Position numbers and translations under genes: made by a program. From an uncultured Lachnobacterium sp. (GTDB lineage Bacteria; Bacillota; Clostridia; Lachnospirales; Lachnospiraceae): a DNA stretch of 34,874 nt. Positions 14,468 through 23,340 of this stretch are shown one piece after another (positions within the stretch are counted from its first letter, which is position 1; each line of letters begins with the position of its first letter). Location: positions 1-34,874 of the forward strand of contig CALAST010000048.1 in assembly GCA_937889225.1 (NCBI GenBank). Reading direction: 5' to 3'. Under the pieces are notes generated by a model. It saw only the letters and a program-made list of their open reading frames with translations, had not been told where the DNA came from and made no database searches.

Positions 14468-16240
14468 ATGTTAATTTCTGAATTGACAAGACATTACAAT
14501 AGTAATACAAATTCATCGAAGAAAACTTCCGCTGCCGGAACGAAAGGTGTGGAACGTCTGACTTCTTCCGTAAGAGAACTTGCAAAAGGAAATATCTTTG
14601 AAGGTACGGTTAATTCCGTAAAAGGCGGACAGGTTGTATTAGGACTTTCAAATGGAAATGTTCTTACAGCAAAATTAGATGCCACGATACAACTGTTACA
14701 GGGGCAGTCTATGTTTTTTCAGGTAAAATCAAATGATGGCAATACCATAGCCATTTGCCCTTATATGATAGATGGTGAGGGTGCAAATCCAACACTTATG
14801 AATGCTTTAAAAGCTGCAAATCTTCCAATAGAAGGAAGATATTTAAGTATGGTAAATACCATGATGCAGGAACAGATGCCAATTGATAAAAACAGTATGA
14901 TGCAGATGGCACGTATCCTTATGGCAAATCCGGATGCAGATGTGCAGACACTTGTACAGATGAAGAAATTAAATATTCCAATCACGGCAGAGTTTATAGC
15001 ACAGTTTGAAAACTATATGGACGATAGTAGTGAGATACATTCCGCAATAGACCGTTTTATCACAGAACTTCCATCCGCACTTAGTAATAGCGACTTATCA
15101 TTGCAGCAGATGAAAACGTTTGATAGTCAATTTTTGATGTTGTTAGCAGATAACATGGAAGGGGGACAGAACCTGCAAAATAGTATGCAATCTGCACAAA
15201 TCGAAGATTTGCAAAGGATTCTTACAAACAATGGAAATCAAGAACCTTTAGTAAGAGGGCAAGCAATAGAAAATATTATATTAGGGGAAACAACACTTTC
15301 AACGATAAATACCAATGCAGATGGCATAACAATAGCCCCGCAGTCTGTTGCAAAAGGAACAGAAACCATAGAGGTTATACTCAAACAGACACTAGGAGAG
15401 AATGAGAAACATACTATAGCAGATGAAAGTATAAATCAAACAATTTCATCTGAAAAAGTAACATTAAATAGAGAATTGCTATCACTTATCAAACATACGC
15501 TTGGTGATATTGGCATCAAAGCAGATGATTCGCCATCTGTTTTATTGCAAAAATTAGCTGCTTATATTGGAAGCGAAGAATCGCTTTCCAAAGCACAGTT
15601 GACAAAATTGTTTTCAAACAAAGAAATGACTTCTTTTTTGCGTGAAGTAATGGAAGACCAGTTTTTATTATCTCCAAAAGAAGCAGCGGAAGCGGAAAAT
15701 ATAAAAACCTTATATGAACGCTTGCAGACGAAAATGAATGGTTTAGACCAACTGATGCAAAATGCGGGCATAAAAGAGAATACGATTGCACAAACGCTGC
15801 AAGATGTTCGTGGCAATATTCAATTTATGAACCAAGTAAACGAAGCCTATACATTTATACAGCTTCCGCTTAAAATGTCAAATCAAAAAGCAAGCGGTCA
15901 GCTATATGTGTATACAAATAAAAAAGATATTGGAAATTCAGATAAAGAACTTACTGCATTTTTGCATTTAGATTTAGACCATTTAGGGGCAACCGATGTG
16001 TCGGTGCGGATGCTAAAAAAAGAAGTAAGTACAAAGTTTTATATGGAAACAGAGGAATCTTTTGCATTAATGGAAACATATATGCCAATGCTTGAGGAAC
16101 GCCTTCGAAAAAAAGGATATAATTGTAAAGTGGAGATTATTAACGAAGAAAATCATGTGAACTTTGTAGAAGATTTTTTGAAAAAAGATGCACCTTCAGC
16201 AGGTCAGCTGCATAGATATTCATTTGATATGAGGGCATAA
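14468..16240 (+). CDS. FliK-like protein (YlqG-type)
   Basis: A 590-aa soluble protein with no signal peptide. The N-terminus is Ser/Thr-rich, followed by a small beta-rich segment (about residues 41-100). A long polar helical middle follows. The C-terminal part (about 470-570) contains LPLKMSNQKASGQLYVY, then a beta-alpha pattern with DLDHLGATDVSVRM, matching the C-terminal domain of flagellar hook-length control protein FliK. Its place between rnhB and an FlhB-like gene is that of Bacillus ylqG. Whether it serves the flagellum is not shown; no other flagellar genes are nearby. AGGAGG precedes ATG 14468 well. Confidence 0.75.
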   Translation: MLISELTRHYNSNTNSSKKTSAAGTKGVERLTSSVRELAKGNIFEGTVNSVKGGQVVLGLSNGNVLTAKLDATIQLLQGQSMFFQVKSNDGNTIAICPYMIDGEGANPTLMNALKAANLPIEGRYLSMVNTMMQEQMPIDKNSMMQMARILMANPDADVQTLVQMKKLNIPITAEFIAQFENYMDDSSEIHSAIDRFITELPSALSNSDLSLQQMKTFDSQFLMLLADNMEGGQNLQNSMQSAQIEDLQRILTNNGNQEPLVRGQAIENIILGETTLSTINTNADGITIAPQSVAKGTETIEVILKQTLGENEKHTIADESINQTISSEKVTLNRELLSLIKHTLGDIGIKADDSPSVLLQKLAAYIGSEESLSKAQLTKLFSNKEMTSFLREVMEDQFLLSPKEAAEAENIKTLYERLQTKMNGLDQLMQNAGIKENTIAQTLQDVRGNIQFMNQVNEAYTFIQLPLKMSNQKASGQLYVYTNKKDIGNSDKELTAFLHLDLDHLGATDVSVRMLKKEVSTKFYMETEESFALMETYMPMLEERLRKKGYNCKVEIINEENHVNFVEDFLKKDAPSAGQLHRYSFDMRA

Positions 16241-16282
16241 CTATTTGTGTTGCCTGCCAAAAATAGTAGGATGGAGACGAAC

Positions 16283-16588
16283 ATGGCAGAAAAGAGAAAT
16301 TGGGAAAAAGCAGGCAAAACTGCGGTTGCACTTGCTTATGAACCGGGAGATGTAGCACCAAAGATTTTAGCAACGGGAAAAGGGGAAGTTGCAGACCGTA
16401 TTATTGAAAAAGCAAAGGAAAGTAACGTGCCTTTGTATAAGGATAACAAACTGGCAGATACGCTTTCACGATTGCAAATCGGGGATGCCATACCGCCTGA
16501 ATTGTACGAAGTGGTAGCGGAAATTTTAGTATTTGTGGATGATATGGACCGTATGAAAGCGAAGTTAAATGGTTCGGTGAAAAAATAA
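16283..16588 (+). CDS. Stand-alone FlhB C-terminal domain protein (YlqH/FlhX-type)
   Basis: A 101-aa soluble protein equivalent to the cytoplasmic C-terminal domain of FlhB/YscU export-switch proteins: AVALAYEPGDVAPKILATGK, then GEVADRIIEKAKESNVPLY, LADTLSRLQIGDAIPPELYE and VVAEILVFV. The Asn-Pro-Thr-His self-cleavage site of FlhB is missing; KAGKT is found where it should be, so the protein resembles the post-cleavage product. It has no membrane part. ATG 16283 was chosen because GGAG lies 6 bases upstream. It follows the FliK-like gene after 42 bases; FliK and FlhB interact in flagellar export, so the pair may interact too (inference). Confidence 0.85.
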   Translation: MAEKRNWEKAGKTAVALAYEPGDVAPKILATGKGEVADRIIEKAKESNVPLYKDNKLADTLSRLQIGDAIPPELYEVVAEILVFVDDMDRMKAKLNGSVKK

Positions 16589-16685
16589 CAGGGATGCTGT
16601 ATCAAAATGGAAAGGTTAAGAATTTTAACAGAAGTTGCAAGAGTAGCTATTTAGTTATCAGTAAGAAATATAGAAAGGTGTAAGA

Positions 16686-17027
16686 TTGAACAAAAGACAG
16701 ATTGGTGCAGAGTATGAGAAGAAGGCAGTTGCATTGCTTTTAGAAAAAGGATATGAAATTTTGGAAGTAAACTATCGAAACAGAATGGGTGAGATAGACA
16801 CTATTGCAAAAGATGGGAAATATATTTGTTTTATTGAAGTGAAATTTCGAACAAACAGCGATTTTGGTTCTCCATTGGAAGCAGTAGATGCAAAAAAACA
16901 GAAGCAGATTCGAAAAGTTGCATGGTATTATTTGATGTGTCATGGCTACAATGAATGGACTCCATGCAGATTTGATGTGATTGCGTATGAGGGGGAAGAT
17001 GTTATGCACTTAGAAAATGCTTTTTGA
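16686..17027 (+). CDS. yraN: YraN/UPF0102 family endonuclease-like protein
   Basis: A 113-aa cytosolic protein of the YraN family, which has a restriction-endonuclease-like fold; function is not firmly established. The fold core is visible as E-x-x-A at the N-terminus, NYRNRMGEIDTIAKDG, then FIEVKFR, where Asp and the Glu-x-Lys pair correspond to nuclease catalytic positions. The start is TTG 16686, with AGAAAGG 7 bases upstream; the first in-frame ATG would remove the N-terminal helix. It lies in the same direction as the rbgA-rnhB cluster, about 97 bases after the FlhB-like gene, a context common in Firmicutes. Confidence 0.9.
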   Translation: MNKRQIGAEYEKKAVALLLEKGYEILEVNYRNRMGEIDTIAKDGKYICFIEVKFRTNSDFGSPLEAVDAKKQKQIRKVAWYYLMCHGYNEWTPCRFDVIAYEGEDVMHLENAF

Positions 17028-17162
17028 ACGCAGAACAGACTATTGCCTTTTATCAACGAATCATATAAAGTATATGGTAAGAACAGATTTGAAGTAGATA
17101 TTTAGTAATCAAAGAAAGTAGTATTTGTCTTTATAAAACATATGAAAAATAGGGAGAAGAAT

Positions 17163-18020
17163 ATGGAATTTATCAAGAAAAATAATGAGAATGTATTAGT
17201 CGTAAAAGAGTACGAACTTCGTAATGGAAACACAATGCCGCTTTTGCATTTTCCATTATTGGAGAAAACCGGAATTGTAAACCATTGCTTTACAACCAGA
17301 TTTGGTGGAGTAAGCGAAGGCCATTGTGCAACGCTGAATTTGAGTTTTGCCAGAGGAGATGATGTGGAAGCAGTAGAGAAAAATTTTGACCTCTTGGCAG
17401 AAGCTATGGGGATATCCGTAGAGGACTTTGTATTTTCAGACCAAACCCATACTACAAATATTATGAAAGTGACAAGCGAAAATAGGGGAAGTGGGATTGT
17501 AAAAGCAAAAAATTATTCTGATATTGATGGTTTTATTACAAATGAACCAAATGTAATGCTATCTACCTTTTATGCGGATTGCGTACCGTTGTATTTTGTA
17601 GATACCGTAAATAAAGCAATCGGCCTTAGCCATTCGGGATGGAAAGGCACAGTAAACAGAATGGGAAAAAAGACCTTAGATGCTATGAAAGAAGCCTATG
17701 GCACAAATCCGCAAAACGTAATTTGTGCAATTGCACCATCAATTTGTGTAGATTGTTATGAAGTGAGCGAGGATGTGGCATCGGCATTCCGTGAAGAATT
17801 TAAAGGACATGAGGATGAAATTTTAATTAGCAAAGGCAATGGAAAATACCAATTAGACCTTTGGAAAGCAAATGAGATTGTATTATTGGAGGCTGGTGTA
17901 AAGAAAGAACATTTGGCAGTAACTAATATTTGCACCTGTTGCAATCCGAAATTATTATTCTCTCACCGTGCAAGCAGAGGAAGACGCGGCAATCTTGGGG
18001 CGTTTCTTGGCTTGAAATAA
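17163..18020 (+). CDS. pgeF: Peptidoglycan editing factor / purine nucleoside phosphorylase-like (YfiH)
   Basis: A 285-aa member of the YfiH/PgeF (DUF152, formerly 'polyphenol oxidase/laccase-like') family. Zinc-site residues fit: H96 (SDQTHTTNI), C140 (YADCVPLYF) and H157 (LSHSGWKGT); the C-terminal CTCC...FSHRA...RGRRGN block is also conserved. Family members have been linked to purine nucleoside phosphorolysis/deamination and to removal of misincorporated peptidoglycan residues; which applies here is unknown. ATG 17163 has GGGAG 6 bases upstream; ATG 17142 is less likely. It ends the cluster at a clear terminator. Confidence 0.9.
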   Translation: MEFIKKNNENVLVVKEYELRNGNTMPLLHFPLLEKTGIVNHCFTTRFGGVSEGHCATLNLSFARGDDVEAVEKNFDLLAEAMGISVEDFVFSDQTHTTNIMKVTSENRGSGIVKAKNYSDIDGFITNEPNVMLSTFYADCVPLYFVDTVNKAIGLSHSGWKGTVNRMGKKTLDAMKEAYGTNPQNVICAIAPSICVDCYEVSEDVASAFREEFKGHEDEILISKGNGKYQLDLWKANEIVLLEAGVKKEHLAVTNICTCCNPKLLFSHRASRGRRGNLGAFLGLK

Positions 18021-18069
18021 AGGAAATTTTAGCTATTATTGTAGCTATTGGGTTAAATTATATTTTTTG

Positions 18070-18111
18070 AAAAAAGTCGGTTTTACGAAATTTCGTGTAT
18101 CCGACTTTTTT
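18070..18111 (+). terminator. Intrinsic terminator after pgeF
   Basis: AAAAAAGTCGG (18070-18080) pairs with CCGACTTTTTT (18101-18111), with an inner ACGAA/TTCGT stem. It closes the rbgA-pgeF cluster. The rest of the gap to 18200 is AT-rich and shows no gene. Confidence 0.88.
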
Positions 18112-18207
18112 CTTATTTTCTTTGTTTGTGGCATATTTAAAATTTTATTTATCGAATTCATGTTAAAGGATTGGTAACATTTTTAGAGTTATAAAGTGCT
18201 GTGACAT

Positions 18208-18227
18208 TAAGAAATTCCTAAGAAATT
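18208..18227 (+). promoter_or_regulatory. Tandem direct repeat, candidate response-regulator site
   Basis: TAAGAAATT occurs twice, at 18208-18216 and 18219-18227, exactly 11 bases apart (one helical turn), ending 16 bases before the candidate -35 box of the VanZ-like gene. This spacing and position are typical of OmpR/PhoB-type activator boxes. No two-component genes lie in the window. Confidence 0.45.
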
Positions 18228-18243
18228 ATTCAAGTCGTCTTAA

Positions 18244-18271
18244 TTGCATATTTTTGGAAAAATGCTACACT
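18244..18271 (+). promoter_or_regulatory. Candidate promoter of the VanZ-like gene
   Basis: TTGCAT (18244-18249), a 16-base spacer and TACACT (18266-18271), preceded by an extended TG motif (TGC at 18263-18265), lie about 40 bases before the ATG. The -35 box is imperfect, consistent with activation through the tandem repeats upstream. Confidence 0.5.
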
Positions 18272-18310
18272 AAAATTGAAAAGCGAAGCAGCAGAAAGGA
18301 GAATAATATT

Positions 18311-18811
18311 ATGAAAAAGTTAAATATGACTAAAATTTTATTTAGCATTTATTGTTTGTTATTGATATGGATAATTTTATTCAAAATGTCATTTACATTT
18401 GCTGAAATTAAGTTGTTATTTGGTATTAGAAGTATAAATTTTATTCCATTTTATTATGAGGATGTTGTAACTTTTCACTTTAGAGAAGTGCTGTTGAATG
18501 TAATCATCTTTATACCGTTTGGTTTATATTTAAAAATGCTTGATAGAACTACTGAAAAATCTATTTTATATGGATTTGCATTTAGTTTCCTATTGGAGAT
18601 TTGTCAATTTATATTTAGCGTGGGAGCAAGTGATATTACAGATATTATAACAAATACGTTTGGTACAGTTTTAGGTGTAACTTCTTATGCAGTTATAGAA
18701 AGATGTTTTCATAATAAAACCAAGATAAATAAGATTTTAAATAGATTAGCTTTCATAGCAACAATATCAATTATTTTGTTAGCGTTACTATTATTTATTG
18801 CCAATAAATAA
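18311..18811 (+). CDS. VanZ-like membrane protein
   Basis: A 166-aa integral membrane protein with about four or five hydrophobic segments. It has the VanZ signature: INFIPF in the first half, NVIIFIPFGLYLKML, then LLEICQFI and DITDIITNTFGTVLGV. VanZ of enterococci gives low-level teicoplanin resistance; VanZ-like proteins are widespread and mostly uncharacterised. ATG 18311 has AAAGGAG upstream; the longer frame from 18254 begins inside the promoter. A short hairpin separates it from the downstream ABC transporter, with which it may be partly co-transcribed. A link to envelope stress or antibiotic response is inferred from the family and its promoter. Confidence 0.85.
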   Translation: MKKLNMTKILFSIYCLLLIWIILFKMSFTFAEIKLLFGIRSINFIPFYYEDVVTFHFREVLLNVIIFIPFGLYLKMLDRTTEKSILYGFAFSFLLEICQFIFSVGASDITDIITNTFGTVLGVTSYAVIERCFHNKTKINKILNRLAFIATISIILLALLLFIANK

Positions 18812-18816
18812 ATTCT

Positions 18817-18836
18817 AAGTGTTGAAAACACTTTTC
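18817..18836 (+). terminator. Short hairpin, possible weak terminator
   Basis: AAGTGTT (18817-18823) pairs with AACACTT (18827-18833) around GAA and continues into TTCT. It is small with a short T-run, so it is probably leaky and may attenuate transcription from the VanZ-like gene into the ABC transporter genes. Confidence 0.35.
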
Positions 18837-18882
18837 TGAAAAGGGAGATTAACAATATTATATAAAAAAGGAGGAAACTTAA

Positions 18883-19788
18883 ATGATTCAAGTCAAAAAT
18901 GTAACAAAAGAATTTGAAGGTTTCCGTGCATTGGACCAAGTAAATATGCATGTTGGAAAAGGTGAAATATATGGTTTGGTAGGACCAAATGGAGCCGGAA
19001 AATCCACGATTATTCGCCATTTGACAGGAATTTATCGTCAAGACGAAGGAGAAGTGCTTGTAGCAGGAGAGCCAATCTACGAAAATCGTGATGTTAAGGC
19101 AAGAATGGCATATATTCCGGATGACCTATTTTACTTTTTGCAGTCAGATACATTGGAAATGATGCGTTATTATAAAAGCATTTATCCAAACTTTGACACG
19201 GAAAAATTTGAGCGATTAAAGAAGTTTTTCCCAACCATTGATTTAAAGCGAAATATACGAAGACTTTCCAAAGGTATGCAAAAACAGGTGGCATTTTTAT
19301 TAGCAATCTGCTGTAAACCGGAAGTGTTGATTTTGGACGAACCGGTGGATGGACTTGACCCGGTTATGCGAAGACAAATCTGGAATATCTTAATGGAAGA
19401 AGTCAAAGAAAAGCATATGACGGTGCTTGTTTCATCGCATAATTTGCGTGAGTTGGAAGATGTATGCGACCATGTAGGCATTATGCACAAAGGAAAAGTG
19501 ATGATTGAACGTTCCTTAACGGAGTTGCAGGGAAATATTTCTAAGATTCAGGTCGCATGTGAATACGGAATGCCAAAACTTCCACAGGAATTTCCTGTTC
19601 TTCATATGTCAAATACAGGGCGTGTATACACCCTGATTGTAAAGGGAAATCCGGAAAAAGCGGCAAAGGCTGTGATGGAAGGGCAGGAATTGTTTGCGAT
19701 TGTGGATATTTTGCCGCTGACATTGGAAGAAATCTTTATTTATGAAATGGGAGGTGTGGATTATGAAGTCAAAGACATCCTTTTTTAA
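18883..19788 (+). CDS. ABC transporter ATP-binding protein
   Basis: A 301-aa ABC-2-type ATPase, cytosolic, powering the adjacent permease. Walker A GPNGAGKST is near residues 34-42, the signature is LSKGMQKQV (a degenerate LSGGQ), Walker B is VLILDEPVDGLD and the switch His is in SSHNLRELE. The C-terminal 85 residues form the extension typical of drug and antimicrobial-peptide exporters of the YtrB type. AGGAGG lies before the ATG. The end overlaps the permease gene by 26 bases, indicating coupled translation. A GntR (YtrA-like) repressor often accompanies this type; none is present here. The substrate is unknown. Confidence 0.92.
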   Translation: MIQVKNVTKEFEGFRALDQVNMHVGKGEIYGLVGPNGAGKSTIIRHLTGIYRQDEGEVLVAGEPIYENRDVKARMAYIPDDLFYFLQSDTLEMMRYYKSIYPNFDTEKFERLKKFFPTIDLKRNIRRLSKGMQKQVAFLLAICCKPEVLILDEPVDGLDPVMRRQIWNILMEEVKEKHMTVLVSSHNLRELEDVCDHVGIMHKGKVMIERSLTELQGNISKIQVACEYGMPKLPQEFPVLHMSNTGRVYTLIVKGNPEKAAKAVMEGQELFAIVDILPLTLEEIFIYEMGGVDYEVKDILF

Positions 19789-21706
19789 TAAGGGTATTTT
19801 CTGGAAAAATGTAACGCTTTATTGGCCGATTTGGTCGATTTATACAATTATTCTTTTGATATTTATGCCAGGACTATTGTGGTTAGAAAGTAATTCTTGG
19901 GGGTATCAGGAAAAATTAACGCAAGAACAAAGCCTGAATATTATGGATGTATATATGGAACCATATACGCTTATAATTGCATGTATGGCATTGGTTACAG
20001 GTCTTGCATTATTTTCTTATCTTTTTAATGCAAAGACTGCCAATATGATACATTCCCTACCGGTGGATAGGAATCAGCTTTTTGGAACAAATGTCATATC
20101 CGGTCTTGTCTTTTTGATTGTGCCGCAAATATTGACGTTTGTAGTATCCGTGCTCTATTGTTTAAATAGGGGGATTTCTCATATGGAATACCTTGCTGCG
20201 TGGCTTTTTATGAGCATGGTTACGGCATTTATTGCATACTCCATTGTGACGTTTTGCAGTTTCCTGACAGGGCAGCTTGTGACGATGGTAGGATTTGTGG
20301 TACTTATTAATATTTTTTCCTTTATCATATCAGCATTAATTACTTGGATATATGAGATATTTGCATTCGGGGTAGCAGGAAGTCTGATACCGGACGAGGT
20401 AATCCTTTGGTGTTCCCCATATAATGCACTTATGTGCTTAGAGGTTAATCCATTATATGAGAATGAAGTTTATGTAGGAATGGATGTTTTGGGCAAAGAT
20501 ATTATGATTGTGTATTCGATAATAGCCGTTATATTATATGTAGTATCTTGGTTTTTATATAAGAAACGTCATATCGAACATGCAGGAGATTTGCTTACCG
20601 TTCCTTTCTTAAAACCGGTATTTCGTTGGGGTGTTGGATTTTGCGTGGCATTAGCAATTGCACCAATGGTTTCTTATACCTTTATGGAAATAGGCAAAAC
20701 GATACCAATCGCTGTATTTGTGTTAGTATTTGTAGCAGTTGGCATGATGGGTTACTTTGTTGCAGATATGCTCCTTAAGAAAAGCTTTAAGGTATTTAAG
20801 AAAAAATATTTCTTGCAATGGGGTATATTTAGTGCATTTCTTGCAGTCGGTTGTGTAGGCATTTATTTCTCTACAGTTGCCTATGAAACCGCAATGCCGG
20901 ATAAGGAAGACGTTGCACATGCGACAATAGATTATGGATATAGTTGTACGTTTGAAAAAGAAGAACTGGATAAGGTTTTTGCAGTACATGAAGCCATTAT
21001 TGAAAATAAGGATTTATTTGAAAAAATGAAGCATGAACGTAATTATAATAGTGGGTATGATTATGTAATGATTTCTTATTATGCGGATGATGGTAGTTTG
21101 ATAACATGCAGAAACTATCGCATTCCATACAATGAAGAAGGTACTCCGATTTTTCAGATGGTATGGGAGTATGAGAAAGAGCCTGAGAAGCTGTTGGGAT
21201 ATCTTTTCCATAATCAGTATCAGGATATTACAACATTCGGTTCAGGAAGTCTGGAATATATCATTGAATATAAAGAAGAAAATGATGAAATGGTGTATGA
21301 GCAAGTGAAATTTGACAGCAATGCGGCAAAAGTATTATATGAAGCAGTAATTGCGGATGCTTATGCAGGAACGTTATATGCATATAATGCATATTGGAGG
21401 TACGAAGAGTTTCTACAGGAACAATTAGAAAAAGGAAATGTATCTGCAACTGTTGAAACATCGCATGTTAAAGATAGTCAGCTTTGGATATCTTATAAGT
21501 TGCCGGAAAGTGAAAGTTCGCAGATAAATAAAAATTCAAATTCCATTGCTGAGATAACGGGGGATTATGATATGTATGGCAGCAGTTATTGGGAAAATGA
21601 AGAACCATGGAGAGACATTCAGATTAACTTTGGTGCAGACTGTACAAATATTGTAAATGCGTTGGTAGAATTAGGATTGATTGCATCAGCAGATGAAATA
21701 CCATAG
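19763..21706 (+). CDS. ABC-2-type permease with extracytoplasmic C-terminal domain
   Basis: A 647-aa membrane protein that pairs with the upstream ATPase. About eight hydrophobic segments occupy residues 15-380, followed by a polar, acidic C-terminal domain of roughly 260 residues beginning after YFSTVAYETAMPD, predicted outside the cell. I recall similar Lachnospiraceae permeases with this tail (DUF6449); this label is from memory. ATG 19763 has GGGAGG 8 bases upstream and lies inside the ATPase gene. The large outer domain suggests binding of an extracellular ligand such as a lipid-II-targeting peptide, which is speculation. It ends at a terminator. Confidence 0.85.
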   Translation: MKSKTSFFNKGIFWKNVTLYWPIWSIYTIILLIFMPGLLWLESNSWGYQEKLTQEQSLNIMDVYMEPYTLIIACMALVTGLALFSYLFNAKTANMIHSLPVDRNQLFGTNVISGLVFLIVPQILTFVVSVLYCLNRGISHMEYLAAWLFMSMVTAFIAYSIVTFCSFLTGQLVTMVGFVVLINIFSFIISALITWIYEIFAFGVAGSLIPDEVILWCSPYNALMCLEVNPLYENEVYVGMDVLGKDIMIVYSIIAVILYVVSWFLYKKRHIEHAGDLLTVPFLKPVFRWGVGFCVALAIAPMVSYTFMEIGKTIPIAVFVLVFVAVGMMGYFVADMLLKKSFKVFKKKYFLQWGIFSAFLAVGCVGIYFSTVAYETAMPDKEDVAHATIDYGYSCTFEKEELDKVFAVHEAIIENKDLFEKMKHERNYNSGYDYVMISYYADDGSLITCRNYRIPYNEEGTPIFQMVWEYEKEPEKLLGYLFHNQYQDITTFGSGSLEYIIEYKEENDEMVYEQVKFDSNAAKVLYEAVIADAYAGTLYAYNAYWRYEEFLQEQLEKGNVSATVETSHVKDSQLWISYKLPESESSQINKNSNSIAEITGDYDMYGSSYWENEEPWRDIQINFGADCTNIVNALVELGLIASADEIP

Positions 21707-21732
21707 GAACATATAATTGGATAAATAAACGA

Positions 21733-21767
21733 AAAATTCCGTTATACAAAATGTATAGCGGAATTTT
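21733..21767 (+). terminator. Intrinsic terminator after the ABC permease
   Basis: AAAATTCCGTTATAC (21733-21747) pairs with GTATAGCGGAATTTT (21753-21767), with one wobble, around loop AAAAT. A short T4 is within the 3' arm. Confidence 0.75.
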
Positions 21768-21787
21768 AATGTACAAATTTTTTAGAG

Positions 21788-21816
21788 TTGTACAAAGCAA
21801 AAAATTATTGTATGAT
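21788..21816 (+). promoter_or_regulatory. Promoter of the DUF512-der-plsY-gpsA operon
   Basis: TTGTAC (21788-21793), a 17-base spacer and TATGAT (21811-21816) lie about 65 bases before the DUF512 gene and just after the previous terminator. Confidence 0.6.
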
Positions 21817-21880
21817 GTAAATGCCAAACGAAAAGCAAAAAATTTGGTATGTATCAAACATTTTATAGTTTAGGAGTAAC

Positions 21881-23290
21881 ATGAGCAAGAAACATATTAT
21901 AGAAAAGATTACTCCAGGCAGCATTGCCGAGGAGATGGAACTTGAACCGGGAGACGAGCTTGTCTCCATTAATGGAAAAGAAATTGAGGACGTTTTTGAC
22001 TTTCACTATCTGGTCAACGATGAATATTTAGAAGTCATTGTGCGAAAACCGGATGGGGAAGAATGGGAATTGGAAATTGAGAAAGAATATGATGAGGATT
22101 TGGGCATTGCATTTGAAAATGGCTTGATGGATGATTATAAATCTTGTACCAATAAGTGCATTTTTTGCTTTATCGACCAAATGCCTCCTGGAATGAGAGA
22201 TACGCTTTATTTTAAGGATGATGATTCACGTTTATCTTTTTTGCAGGGGAATTATGTAACGCTTACTAATATGAAAGACGAAGATGTAGAGCGTATTATT
22301 TATTATCATTTAGCCCCGATTAACATTTCGGTGCATACAACAAACCCTAAGCTTCGTTGCGAGATGCTTCATAACCGTTTTGCAGGAGAGGCATTAAAGA
22401 AGATAGACAGGCTTTATGAAGCAGGATTGGAAATGAATGGACAGATTGTGCTTTGCAAGGGCGTCAATGATGGCGAGGAATTGGAACACACACTTTCTGA
22501 TTTAGCAAACTATCTTCCGCATATGCAAAGTTTGTCGGTTGTTCCGGTTGGGCTTACCAAATACAGAGACGGTTTATATCCGCTTGAGCCATTTACAAAA
22601 GAAGATGCACGCAAGGTAATTGCAACGATTGAAAAGTGGCAGAATATCTGCATGGAAAAGCATGGTGTGCATTTTGTGCAGGCGAGTGATGAATGGTATC
22701 TGCTTGCAGAGCTGCCATTGCCGGAAGAAGAACGCTATGATGGCTATATCCAGTTGGAAAATGGTGTGGGAATGCTTCGACTTTTGATGACGGAGTTTGA
22801 AGAAGCATTGGAAGCGTATATACAGTCAGAAAAAGTGAAACAAGTACAGGAAACAGATTGCACTTGTTGCAAAACAGAATCAATGGGTGAAAAAAATCAA
22901 GTCTGTACAAAGCATAAAGTTACACTTATAACAGGAAGATTAGCAGCTCCTTTTATTGAACAAATGGCAAACAAGTGCATGGAATGTTTTCCTAATCGTG
23001 AAATCAAAGTCGTCCCAATTCGAAATGACTTCTTTGGAGAAATGATAACTGTCTCAGGGCTGATTACGGGACAGGATATGATTGCTCAGTTAAAAGGGAG
23101 GGATTTAGGTGATTATGTGGCGATTCCATGCAATATGCTTCGCATGGGAGAACGTGTCTTTTTAGATGACCTTACCATAGAAGATGTTGAAAATGCTTTA
23201 CAAGTCAAAATTGTTATTGTAAAATCAAGCGGACAAGATTTTCTTCATGCTTGTTTGGGATATTCTATCCAAGAAAATAGCAATTTATAA
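21881..23290 (+). CDS. PDZ-radical SAM protein with DUF512 (TIGR03279-like)
   Basis: A 469-aa cytosolic protein. Residues about 1-75 form a PDZ-like domain (ITPGSIAEEMELEPGDELVS). The radical-SAM-like cysteine motif C-x3-C-x2-C appears as CTNKCIFCF at about residues 87-95, and the C-terminal third is DUF512, including TLITGRLAAPFI and DFFGEMITVSGLITGQD. The reaction is unknown. It also has a CTCC cluster around residue 327. In clostridia this gene typically precedes der, plsY and gpsA, as here, suggesting a role near ribosome assembly or membrane lipid synthesis, but this is context only. AGGAG lies upstream of the ATG. Confidence 0.88.
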   Translation: MSKKHIIEKITPGSIAEEMELEPGDELVSINGKEIEDVFDFHYLVNDEYLEVIVRKPDGEEWELEIEKEYDEDLGIAFENGLMDDYKSCTNKCIFCFIDQMPPGMRDTLYFKDDDSRLSFLQGNYVTLTNMKDEDVERIIYYHLAPINISVHTTNPKLRCEMLHNRFAGEALKKIDRLYEAGLEMNGQIVLCKGVNDGEELEHTLSDLANYLPHMQSLSVVPVGLTKYRDGLYPLEPFTKEDARKVIATIEKWQNICMEKHGVHFVQASDEWYLLAELPLPEEERYDGYIQLENGVGMLRLLMTEFEEALEAYIQSEKVKQVQETDCTCCKTESMGEKNQVCTKHKVTLITGRLAAPFIEQMANKCMECFPNREIKVVPIRNDFFGEMITVSGLITGQDMIAQLKGRDLGDYVAIPCNMLRMGERVFLDDLTIEDVENALQVKIVIVKSSGQDFLHACLGYSIQENSNL

Positions 23291-23340
23291 GAGTAATGTT
23301 TTAATGTAATTGGAAAAATATAAGAAAAGTGAGGAAAAAC

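Noticed and set aside
16608..16655. Short reading frame of about 15 codons between the FlhB-like gene and yraN
   Set aside because: No ribosome-binding site, very short and no recognisable sequence.
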